DNA of 64,000 nucleotides. Source: Petrolisthes cinctipes. Lineage: Eukaryota > Arthropoda > Malacostraca > Decapoda > Porcellanidae. The stretch is taken from positions 372,001-436,000 of the forward strand of contig JAWQEG010000474.1 in NCBI GenBank assembly GCA_033782935.1, written 5' to 3'. A model generated the notes under the pieces. That model searched no databases, was not told the origin of the DNA, and saw only the letters and a program-made list of their open reading frames with translations. Of the stretch, positions 52,739 to 63,240 are shown piece after piece. The position numbers were made by a program, and so were the translations under genes. How positions within the stretch are numbered: the stretch's first letter is position 1; each line of letters begins with the position of its first letter.

Positions 52739-55095
52739 GAATTTGAGATATCGCCTTTACGCACCAAAAATATCGATTTTTAGCATTTTATGAGCCTATA
52801 TTTTGAAAATATTCTAGCACTGAGTAGGCATGTACAGATCGCTTCTGGGACCAAAAAATATCGAATTTTCGGGTGTTTTGAGCCTGAATTTGAGATATAA
52901 ACGAGTACAGAAGATGCATGCACATATCGACTTGTGGGCACCTAAAACATCGATATTGAGCATGTTTTGAGCCAATATTTTGAAAACATTCTAGCACTGA
53001 GTAGGCATGTACAGATCGCTTCTGGGACCCCAAAATATCGAATTTTCGGGTGTTTTGAGCTTGAATTTGAGATATAAACGAGTACAGAAGATGCATGTAC
53101 ATATCGACTTTTGGGCACCTAAAATATCGATTTTGAGCATGTTTTGAGCCTATATTTTGAAAATATTCTAGCACTGAGTAGGCATGTACAGATTGCTTCT
53201 GGGACCCTAAAATATTGAATTTTCGGGGGTTTTGAGCCTGAAATTGAGATATAAACGGGTACAGATGATACATGCACATATTGACTTTGGGCATCTAAAA
53301 TATCGATTTTGAGCATGTTTTGGGCCTGTATTTTGTAAATACTCTAACACGGAGTAGGCATATACAGATCGCTTCTGGGACCCCATAATATCGAATTTTC
53401 GGGTGTTTTGGGCCTGAATTTGAGTTATCGCCTTTACGCACCTAAAATATCGATTTTTAGCATGTTTCTAGCCTATATTTTGAAAATATTCTAGCACTGA
53501 GTAGGCATGTAAAGATTGCTTCTGGGACCCCAAAATATTGAATTTTCGGGTGTTTAGGGCCAGAATTTGAGTTATAAACGGGTAAGGAAGATACATGCAC
53601 ATATTGACTTTGGGCATCTAAAATATCGATTTTCAGCATGTTTTGGGCACGTATTTTGAAAATACTCTAACACGGAGTAAGCATGTACAGATCGCTTCTG
53701 GGACCCTAAAATATCGAATTTTCGGGTGTTTAGGGCCAGAATTTGAGATATAAACGGATACAGAAGATGCATGCACATATCGACTTTTGGGCACCTAAAA
53801 GATCGATTTTCAGTATGTTTTTGGCCTGTATTTTGAAAATACTCTAACACGGAGTAGGCATGTACGGATCGCTTCTGGGACCCCATAATATCGAATTTTC
53901 GGGTGTTTTGGGCCTGAATTTTAGATATCGCCTTTACGCACCTAAAATATCGATTTTTTGCATGTTTTGAGCCTATATTTTGAAAATATTCTAGCATTGA
54001 GTAGGCATGTACAGATCGCTTCTAGGACCCCAAAATATCGACTTTTCGGGTGTTTTGAGCCTGAATTTGAGATATAAACAAGTACAGAAGATGCACGCAC
54101 ATATCGACTTTTGGGCACCTAAAATATAGATTTTGAGCATGTTTTCAGCGTATATTTTGAAAACATTCTAGCACTGAGTAGGCATGTACAGATCGCTTCT
54201 GGGACCCCAAAATATCAAATTTTCGGGTGTTTTGAGCCTGAATTTGAGATATAAACGAGTATAGAAGATGCATACACATATTGACTTTGGCCAGAAAAAA
54301 TATCGATTTTCAGCATGTTTTGGGCCTGAATTTTGAAAAATACTCTAACACGGAGTAGGCATGTACAGATCGCTTCTGGGACCCCAAAATATCGAATTTT
54401 TGGGTGTTTTGGGACTGAATTTGAGATATCGACTTTTTGGCACCTAATATATCGCTTTTTAGCTTGTTTTTAACCTATATTTTGAAAATATTCTAGCACT
54501 GAGTAGGCATGTACAGATTGCTTGTGGGACCCCAAAATATCGAATTTTTGGGTGTTTTGAGCTTGAATTTGAGATATAAACGAGTACAGAAGATGCATGC
54601 ACATATCGACTTTTGGGCACCTAAAATATCGATTTTTCGCATGTTTTGAGCCTATATTTTAAAAATATTCTAGCACGGAGTAGGCATGTACAGATTGCTT
54701 CTGGGATCCCAAAATATTGAATTTTGGGGTGTTTTGAGCCTGAATTTGAGATATAAACGGGTACAGAAGATGCATGCACATATCGACTTTTGGGCACCTA
54801 AAATATCGATTTTGAGCATGTTTTGAGCCTATATTTTGAAAACATTCTAGCACTGAGTAGGCATGTACAGATCGCTTCTGGGACCCAAAAATATCGAATT
54901 TTCGAGTGTTTAGGGCCAGAATTTGAGATATAAACGGGTACAGAAAATGCATGCACATATCGACTTTAAGGCACCTAAAAGATCGATTTTCAGTATGTTT
55001 TTGGCCTGTAATTTGAAGATACTATAACACGGAGTAGGCATGTACAGATCGCATCTGGGACCCCAAAATATCGAATTTTCGGGTGTTTTGGGCCT
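52739..55095 (+). repeat. 14-mer super-HOR (2,357 bp), copy 2
   Basis: Second 14-mer, made of 1177 + 1180 bp. In the second half, monomer starts at 53916, 54063, 54240, 54417, 54565, 54742 and 54919 give lengths 147, 177, 177, 148, 177, 177 and 177. Confidence 0.8.
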
Positions 55096-55886
55096 GAATT
55101 TGATATATCGCCTTTACGCACCAAAAATATCGATTTTAGCATTTTATGAGCCTATATTTTGAAAATATTCTAGCACTGAGTAGGCATGTACAGATCGCTT
55201 CTGGGACCCCAAAATATCGAATTTTCGGGTGTTTTGAGCTTGAATTTGAGATATAAACGAGTACAGAAGATGCATGCACATATCGACCTGTGGGCACCTA
55301 AAACATCGATTTTGAGCATGTTTTGAGCCTATATTTTGAAAACATTCTAGCACTGAGTAGGCATGTACAGATCGCTTCTGGGACACCAAAATATCGAATT
55401 TTCGGGTGTTTTGAGCTTGAATTTGAGATATAAACGAGTACAGAAGATGCATGCACATATCGACTTTTGGGCACCTAAAATATCGATTTTGAGCATGTTT
55501 TGAGCCTATATTTTGAAAATATTCTAGCACTAAGTAGGCATGTACAGATCGCTTCTGGGACCCAAAAATATCGAAATTTCGGGTGTTTAGGGCCACAATT
55601 TGAGATATCGACTTTTTGGCTCCTAAAATATAGATTTTTGGCATTTTAGCCTATATTATGAAAATATTCTAGCACTGAGTAGGCATGTACAGATTGCTTT
55701 TGGGACCCCAAAATATCGAATTTTCGGGTGTTTTGAGCCTGAATTTGAGATATAAACGGGTACAGAAGATACATGCACATATTGACTTTGGGCATCTAAA
55801 ATATCGATTTTCAGCATGTTTTGGGCCTGTATTTTGAAAATACTCTAACACGGAGTAGGCATGTACAGATCGCTTCTGGGACCCCA

Positions 55887-56563
55887 AAATATCGAATTTT
55901 CGGGAGTTTTAAGCTAAAATTTGAGATATAAACGGGTACTGAAGATGCATGCACATATCGACTTTTGGGCACCTAAAACATCGATTTTGAGCATGTTTTG
56001 GGCCTGTATTTTGTAAATACTCTAACACGGAGTAGGCATATACAGATCGCTTCTGGGACCCCATATTATCGAATTTTCGGGTGTTTTGGGCCTGAATTTG
56101 AGTTATCGCCTTTACGCACCTAAAATATCGATTTTTAGCATGTTTCTATCCTATATTTTGAAAATATTCTAGCACTGAGTAGGCATGTACAGATTGCTTC
56201 TGGGACCCAAAAATAATGATTTTTCGGGTGTTTAGGGCCAGAATTTGACTTATAAAAGGGTAAAGAAGATGCATGCACATATCGACTTTTGAGCACCTAA
56301 AAGATCGATTTTCAGTATGTTTTTGGCCTGTATTTTTAAAATACTCTAGCACTGAGTAAGCATGTAAAGATTGCTTCTGGGACCCCAAAATATCGAATTT
56401 TCGGGTGTTTTGAGCCTGAATTTGAGATATAAACGGGTACAGAAGATACATGCACATATTGACTTTGGGCATCTAAAATATCGATTTTCAGCATGTTTTG
56501 GGCATGTAATTTGAAAATACTCTAACACGGAGTAGGCATGTACAGATCGCTTCTGGGACCCCA
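55887..56563 (+). repeat. 677-bp tandem duplication, copy 1
   Basis: Matches 56564-57240 at offset 677 (equal to one A1 and three B monomers, 147+177+177+176). It shares unusual variants: gacttataaaagggtaaag, accccatattatcg and aaaataatgattttt. Several scattered mismatches make it older than the larger duplications at 24-38 kb. Confidence 0.8.
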
Positions 56564-57240
56564 AAATATCGAATTTTCGGGAGTTTTGAGCCTGAATTTG
56601 AGATATAAACGGGTACTGAAGATGCATGCACATATCGACTTTTGGGCACCTAAAACATCGATTTTGAGCATGTTTTGGGCCTGTATTTTGTAAATACTCT
56701 AACACGGAGTAGGCATATACAGATCGTTTCTGGTACCCCATATTATCGAATTTTCGGGTGTTTTGGGCCAGAATTTGAGTTATCGCCTTTACGCACCTAA
56801 AATATCGATTTTTAGCATGTTTCTAGCCTATATTTTGAAAATATTCTAGCACTGAGTAGGCATGTACAGATTGCTTCTGGGACCCAAAAATAATGATTTT
56901 TCGGGTGTTTAGGGCCAGAATTTGACTTATAAAAGGGTAAAGAAGATGCATGCACATATCGACTTTTGAGCACCTAAAAGATCGATTTTCAGTATGTTTT
57001 TGGCCTGTATTTTTAAAATACTCTAGCACTGAGTAAGCATGTAAAGATTGCTTCTGGGACCCCAAAATATCGAATTTTCGGGTGTTTTGAGCCTCAATTT
57101 GAGATATAAACGGGTACAGAAGATACATGCACATATTGACTTTGGGCATCTAAAATATCGATTTTCAGCATGTTTTGGGCATGTAATTTGAAAATACTCT
57201 AACACGGAGTAGGCATGTACAGATCGCTTCTGGGACCCCA
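56564..57240 (+). repeat. 677-bp tandem duplication, copy 2
   Basis: Second copy of 55887-56563. After 57240 it diverges (ccccataatatcgag versus ccccaaaatatcgaa). Confidence 0.8.
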
Positions 57241-57511
57241 TAATATCGAGTTTTCGGGTGTTTTGGGCCTGAATTTGAGATATCGCCTTTACGCACCTAA
57301 AATATCGATTTTTAGCATGTTTTGAGCCTATATTTTGAAAATATTCTAGCACTGAGTAGGCATGTACAGATCGCTTCTGGGACCCCAAAATATCGAATTT
57401 TCGGGTGTTTTGAGCCTGAATTTGAGATATAAACAAGTACAGAAGATGCATGCACATATAGACTTTTGGGCACCTAAAATATCGATTTTGAGCATGTTTT
57501 GAGCCTATATT

Positions 57512-57523
57512 AAAAAAAAAAAA
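57512..57523 (+). repeat. Poly-A run of 12 in a monomer
   Basis: The usual tatattttgaaaacattc is replaced here by tatatt, twelve A, then cattc, adding five bases. It is the longest homopolymer I noticed in the window, and other monomers do not carry it. It could be slippage in an A-tract or a sequencing or consensus error. Confidence 0.85.
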
Positions 57524-60509
57524 CATTCTAGCACTGAGTAGGCATGTACAGATAGCTTCTGGGACCCCAAAATATCAAATTTTCGGGTGTTTTGAGCCTG
57601 AATTTGAGATATAAACGAGTATAGAAGATGCATGCACATATCGACTTTTGGGCACCTAAAAGATCGATTTTCAGTATGTTTTGGCCTGTATTTTGAAAAT
57701 ACTCTAACACGGAGTAGGCATGTACAGATCCCTCCTGGGACCCCTAAATATCGATTTTTTGGGTGTTTTGGGACTGAATTTGAGATATCGACTTTTTGGC
57801 ACCTAAAAGATCGATTTTTAGCATGTTTTTAGCCTATATTTTGAAAATATTCTAGCACTGAGTAGGCATGTACAGATTGCTTCTGGGACCCCAAAATATT
57901 GAATTTTCGGGTGTTTTGATCCAGAATTTGAGATATAAACGGGTACAGAAGATGCATGCACATATTGACTTTTGGGCACCTAAAATATCGATTTTGAGCA
58001 TGTTTTGAGCCTATTTTTTGAAAACATTCTAGAACTGTGTAGGCATGTACAGGTCGCTTCTGGGACCCCAAAATATCGAATTTTCGGGTGTTTTGAGCCT
58101 GAATTTGAGATATAAACGAGTATAGAAGATGCATACACATATTGACTTTGGGCACCAAAAATATCGATTTTCAGCATGTTTTGGGCCTGAATTTTGAAAA
58201 TACTCTAACACGGAGTAGGCATGTACAGATCGCTTCTGGGACCCCTAAATATCGAATTTTCGGGTGTTTTGGGCCTTAATTTGAGATATCGATTTTTTGG
58301 CACCTAAAATATCGATTTTTAGCATGTATTTAGCTATATTTTGAAAATATTCTAGCACTGAGTAGGCATGTACAGATTGCTTCTGGGACCCCAAAATATT
58401 GAATTTTCGGGTGTTTTGAGCCTGAATTTGAGATATAAACGGGTACTGAAGATACATGCACATATTGACTTTGGGCATTTAAATTATCGTTTTTTAGCAT
58501 GTTTTGGGCATGTATTTTGAAAATACTCTAATACGGAGTAGGCATGTACAGATCGCTTCTGGGACCATAAAATATCGAATTTTCGGGTGTTTTGAGCCTG
58601 AATTTGAGATATAAACGGGTACTGAAGATGCATGCACATATCGACTTTTTAGCGCCTAAAACATCGATTTTGAGCATGTTTTGGGCCTGTTTTTTGAAAA
58701 TACTCTAACACGGAGTAGGCATGTACAGATCGCTTCTGGGACCCCTAAATATCGAATTTTCGGGTGTTTTGGCCCTTAATTTGAGATATCGACTTTTTGG
58801 CACATAAAATATCGATTTTTAGCATGTTTCTAGCCTATATTTTGAAAATATTCTAGCACTGAGTAGGCATGTAAAGATTGCTTCTGGCACCCCAAAATAT
58901 TTAATTTTCGGGTGTTTAGGGCCAGAATTTGAGATATAAACGGTTAAGGAAGATACATGCACATATTGACTTTGGGCATCTAAAATATCGATTTTCAGCA
59001 TGTTTTGGGCACGTATTTTGAAAATACTCTAACACGGAGTAGGCATGTACAGATCGCTTCTGGGACCCTAAAATATCGAATTTTCGGGTGTTTAGGGCCA
59101 GAATTTTAGATATAAGCGGGTACAGAAAATGCATGCACATATCGACTTTTGGGCACCTAAAAGATCGATTTTCATTATGTTTTTGGCCTGTATTTTGAAA
59201 ATACTCTAACACGGAGTAGGCATGTACGGATCGCTTCTGGGACCCCATAATATCGAATTTTCGGGTGTTTTGGGTCTGAATTTGAGATATCGCCTTTACG
59301 CACCTAAAATATCGATTTTTCGCATGTTTTGAGCCTATATTTTGAAAATATTCTAGCACTGAGTAGGCATGTACAGATCGCTTCTGGGACCCCAAAATAT
59401 CGACTTTTCGGGTGTTTTGAGCCTGAATTTGAGATATAAACAAGTACAGAAGATGCACGCACATATCAACTTTTGGGTACCTAAAATATCGATTTTGAGC
59501 ATGTTTTCAGCCTATATTTTAAATACATTCTAGCACTGAGTAGGCATGTACAGATTGCTTCTGGGACCCCAGAATATCAAATTTTCGGGTGTTTTGAGCC
59601 TGAATTTGAGATATAAACGAGTATAGAAGATTCATACACATATTGACTTTGGCCACAAAAAATATCGATTTTCAGCATGTTTTGGGCATGAATTTTGAAA
59701 ATACTCTAACACGGAGTAGGCATATACAGATCGCTTCTGGGACCCCAAAATATCGAATTTTTGGGTGTTTTGGGACTGAATTTGAGATATAAACGAGTAT
59801 AGAAGATGCATACACATATTGACTTTGGCCACAAAAAATATCGATTTTCAGCATGTTTTGGGCCTGAATTTTGAAAATACTCTAACACGGAGTAGGCATG
59901 TACAGATCGCTTCTGGGACCCCAAAATATCGAATTTTTGGGTGTTTTGGGACTGAAATTGAGATATTGACTTTTTGGCACCTAATATATCGATTTTTAGC
60001 ATGTTTTTAACCTATATTTTGAAAATATTCTAGCACTGAGTAGGCATGTACAGATTGCTTCTGGGACCCCAAAATATCGATTTTTGGGGTGTTTTGAGCT
60101 TGAATTTGAGATATAAACGAGTACAGAAGATGCATGCACATAACGACTTTTGGGCACCTAGAATATCGATTTTTAACATGTTTTGTGCCTATATTTTGAA
60201 AATATTCTAGCACTGAGTAGGCATGTACAGATCTCTTCTGGGACCCGAAAATATCGAATTTTCGGGTGTTTAGGGCCAGAAATGGAGATATAAAAGGGTA
60301 CAGAAGATGCATGCACATATCGACTTTTCGGCACTTAAAAGATCGATTTTCAGTATGTTTTTTGGCCTCTATTTTGAAAATACTCTAACACGGAGTAGAC
60401 ATTTACAGATCGCTTCAGGGACCCCTAAATATGGAATTTTCGGGTGTTTTGGGCCTTAATTTGAGATATCGACTTTTTGGCACCTGAAATATCGATTTTT
60501 AGCATGTTA

Positions 60510-61541
60510 TTAGCCTATATTTTGAAAATATTCTAGCACTGAGTAGGCATGTAGAGATTGCTTCTGGGACCCGAAAATATTGAATTTTCGGGTGTTTAGG
60601 GCCAGAATTTGAGATATAAACGGGTACATGAGATGCATGCACATATCGACTTTTGGGCTCCTAAAAGATCGATTTTCAGTATGTTTTTGGCCTGTATTTT
60701 GAAAATACTTTAACACGGAGTAGGCATGTACAGATCGCTTCTGGGACCCCAAAATATCTAATTTTCGGGTGTTTTGGGCCTGAATTTGACATATCGCCTT
60801 TACGCACCTAAAATATCGACTTTTAGCATGTTTTGAGCCTATATTTTGAAAATATTCTAGCACTGAGTAGCCATGTACAGATTGCTTCTGGGACCCTTTA
60901 ATATCGAATTTTCGGGTGTTTTGGCCCTTAATTTGAGATATCGCCTTTACGCACCTAAAATATCGATTTTTAGCATGTTTTGAGCCTATATTTTGAAAAT
61001 ATTCTAGCACTGAGTAGGCATGTACAGATCGCTTCTGGGACCCCAAAATATCGAATTTTCGGGTGTTTTGAGCCTGAATTTGAGATATAAACGAGTACAG
61101 AAGATGCATGCACATATCGACTTTTGGGCACCTAAAATATCGATTTTGAGCATGTTTTAAGCCTATATTTTGAAAACATTTTAGCACTGAGTAGGCATGT
61201 ACAGATCCCTTCTGGGACCCCAAAATATCGAATTTTCGGGTGTTTTTTAGCCTGAATTTGAGATATAAACGAGTATAGAAGATGCATACACATATTGACT
61301 TTGGGCACCAAAAATATCGATTTTCAGCATGTTTTGGGCATGTATTTTTAAAATACTCTAACACGGAGTAGGCATGTCCAGATCGCTTCTGGGACCCCAA
61401 AATATCGAATTCTCGGGTGTTTTGAGCCTGAATTTGAGATATAAACGGGTACTGAAGAAGCATGCACATATCGACTTTTTGGCACCTAAAACATCGATTT
61501 TGAGCATGTTTTGAGTCTGTATTTTGAAAATACTCTAACAC
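60510..61541 (-). other. Longest satellite-derived open frame, not a gene
   Basis: This stretch is open for 343 codons on the minus strand. It runs over about six monomers whose lengths keep frame, and the translation repeats a motif of the form LEYFQNIGSKHAKNRYFRC in each unit. The first codon is GTG, the same gtgttagag site that opens many other frames in the array. Other minus-strand frames are also open over long distances, and the same peptides recur wherever the satellite does. No domain, signal peptide or independent codon signal is visible. I treat it as a by-product of stop-poor repeat DNA. Confidence 0.85.
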
Positions 61542-61606
61542 GGAGTAGGCATGTACAGATCGCTTCTGGGACCCCTAAATATCGAATTTTCGGGTGTTTT
61601 GGGCCA

Positions 61607-63109
61607 TAATTTGATATATCGACTTTTTGGCACCTAAAATATCGATTTTTAGCATGTTTTTAGCCTATATTTTGAAAATATTCTAGCACTGAGTAGGCAT
61701 GTACAGATTGCTTCTGGGACTACAAAATATTGAATTTTCGGGTGTTTTGAGCCTGAATTTGAGATATAAACGGGTACAGAAGATACATGCACATATTGAC
61801 TTTGGGCATCTAAAATATCGATTTTTAGCATGTTTTGGGCCTGCATTTTGAAAATACTCTAACACGGAGTAGGCATGTACAGATCGCTTCTGGGACCCCA
61901 AAATATCGAATTTTCGGGTGTTTAGGGCCAGAATTTGAGATATAAACGGGTGCAGAAGATGAATGCACATATTGACTTTTGGGCACCTAAAAGATCGATT
62001 TTCAGTATGTTTTTGGCCTGTATTTTGAAAATACTCTAACACGGAGTAAGCATGTACAGATCGCTTCTGGGACCCCTAAATATCGAATTTTCGGGAGTTT
62101 TAGGACTGAATTTGAGATATCGACTTTTTGGTACCTAAAAGATCGATTTTTAGCATGTTTTTAGCCTATATTTTGAAAATATTCTAGCACTGACTACGCA
62201 TGTACAGATTGCTTCTGGGACCCCAAAATATTGAATTTTTGGGTGTTTTGAGCCTGAATTTGAGATATAAACGGATACAGAAGATACATGCACATATTGA
62301 CTTTGGGCATCTAAAATATCGATTTTCAGCATGTTTTGGGCATGTATTTTGAAAATACTCAAACACGGAGTAGGCATGTACAGATCGCTTCTGGGACCCC
62401 AAAATATCGAATTTTCGGGTGTTTTAAGCCTGAATTTGAGATATAAACGGGTACTGAAGATGCATGCACATATCGACTTTTGGGCACCTAAAAGATCGAT
62501 TTTCAGTATGTTTTTTGCCTGTATTTTGTAAATACTCTAACACGGAGTAGGCATGTACAGATCGCTTCTGGGACCCCTGAATATCGAATTTTCGGGTGTT
62601 TTTGGCCTTAATTTGAGATATCGACTTTTTGGCGCCTAAAATATCGATTTTTAGCATGTTTTTAGTCTATATTTTGAAAATATTCTAGCACTGAGTAGGC
62701 ATGTACCGATTGCTTCTGGGACCCCAAAATATTGAATTTTCGGGTGTTTTGAGCCTGAATTTGAGATATAAACGTGTACAGAAGATACATGCACATATTG
62801 ACTTTGGGCATCTAAAATATCGATTTTCAGCATATTTTGGGCATGTATTTTGAAAATACTCTAACAGGGAGTAAACATGTACAGATCGCTTCTGGGACCC
62901 CAAAATATCGAATTTTCGGGTGTTTTGAGCCTGAATTTGAGATATAAACGGGTACTGAAGATGCATGCACATATCGACTTTTTGTCACCAAAAACATCGA
63001 TTTTGAGCATGTTTTTGGCCTGTATTTTGAAAATACTCTAACACGGAGTAGGCATGTACAGATCGCTTCTGGGACCCCTAAATATCGAATTTTCGGGTGT
63101 TTTGGGCCT
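61607..63109 (+). repeat. 501-bp trimer HOR (A2-B-B), three copies
   Basis: A2 monomers start at 61607, 62108, 62609 and 63110, exactly 501 bp apart (148+176+177). Each is followed by two B monomers, the first with gggtacagaagatacatgc and tattgactttgggcatc (the third copy has gtgtacag), the second usually with gggtactgaagatgc. Substitutions between copies are more frequent than in the duplications at 24-38 kb. The fourth copy is cut after 123 bp by the strand switch at 63232/63233. Confidence 0.88.
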
Positions 63110-63232
63110 TAATTTGAGATATCGACTTTTTGGCACCTAAAATATCGATTTTTAGCATGTTTTTAGCCTATATTTTGAAAATATTCTAGCACTGAGTAAG
63201 CATGTACAGATTGCTTCTGGGACCTCAAAATA
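63110..63232 (+). repeat. Truncated A2 monomer at the inversion
   Basis: Last forward monomer. It starts with taatttgagatatcgac and ends after aaaata within its second aaaatatcga motif, 25 bp short of a full 148-bp A2 unit. The inverted arm follows directly. Confidence 0.9.
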
Positions 63233-63240
63233 GATGTTTT
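63224..63240. other. Strand-switch junction in satellite
   Basis: The forward A2 monomer starting at 63110 runs to monomer position 123, within its aaaatatcga motif, at about 63232. From 63233 the sequence is the reverse complement of a B monomer from position 66 downward (gatgttttaggtgccc). The bases aaaat at 63227-63231 fit either arm, so the breakpoint lies within about 5 nt. Both arms break inside the aaaatatcga core that occurs in both halves of the monomer. No extra bases are inserted. One forward-arm change (acctc instead of acccc) sits just before the junction. Confidence 0.93.

Larger units (their letters stand above)
47201..55595 (+). repeat. HOR domain of six-mers and seven-mers (~1.0 and ~1.18 kb)
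   Basis: Units begin at an A1 monomer at 47201, 48201, 49204, 50381, 51559, 52739, 53916 and 55096. Lengths are 1000, 1003, 1177, 1178, 1180, 1177 and 1180 bp, followed by a partial. The first two are A-B-B-A-B-B. Units at 49204, 50381 and 52739 are A-B-B-B-A-B-B. Units at 51559 and 53916 are A1-B-B-A2-B-B-B. Monomer boundaries were located in nearly all units and the sums fit. The 49204 and 52739 units share private variants (tgtacatatc), as do 51559 and 53916 (gttttcagcg, ttagcttg), so the two types alternate with a 14-mer period of about 2,357 bp. Confidence 0.9.
57241..61606 (+). repeat. Less ordered monomeric satellite
   Basis: A1, A2 and B monomers with more private substitutions and no clear higher-order period through most of the stretch. 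The part near 58.8-59.5 kb resembles 51.1-51.75 kb (offset about 7719), so it is an old relative of the seven-mer domain. Two neighbouring B units at 59.63 and 59.81 kb repeat each other at 178 bp. No non-satellite sequence seen. Confidence 0.75.
1..63232 (+). repeat. Satellite array, forward orientation
   Basis: Continuous head-to-tail tandem array of one satellite family. Monomers are phased here to start at the motif gaatttgagatat (or taatttgagatat). Each carries the same landmarks in order: gagatat, an optional 29-bp insert, cgactttt, ggcacctaaaa, atcgatttt, catgttttgagcct, tattttgaaaa, ctagcactgagtaggcatg, tacagatcgcttctggg, accccaaaatatcgaa, ttttcgggtgtttt. Lengths measured at many points are 147-148 bp (class A) or 176-178 bp (class B). 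I saw no unrelated insertion of any size. GC of a hand consensus is about 39.5%. Likely heterochromatic satellite DNA of a eukaryote; a specific chromosomal position is inference. Confidence 0.97.

Noticed and set aside
57512..57523. Poly-A run as the tail of a retrotransposed element
   Set aside because: No non-satellite sequence precedes it and no target-site duplication is visible; it simply replaces a few bases of the monomer's own A-tract.
63224..63240. Terminal inverted repeat of a transposon at the strand switch
   Set aside because: Both arms are ordinary satellite monomers with no transposase, no defined element ends and no target-site duplication.
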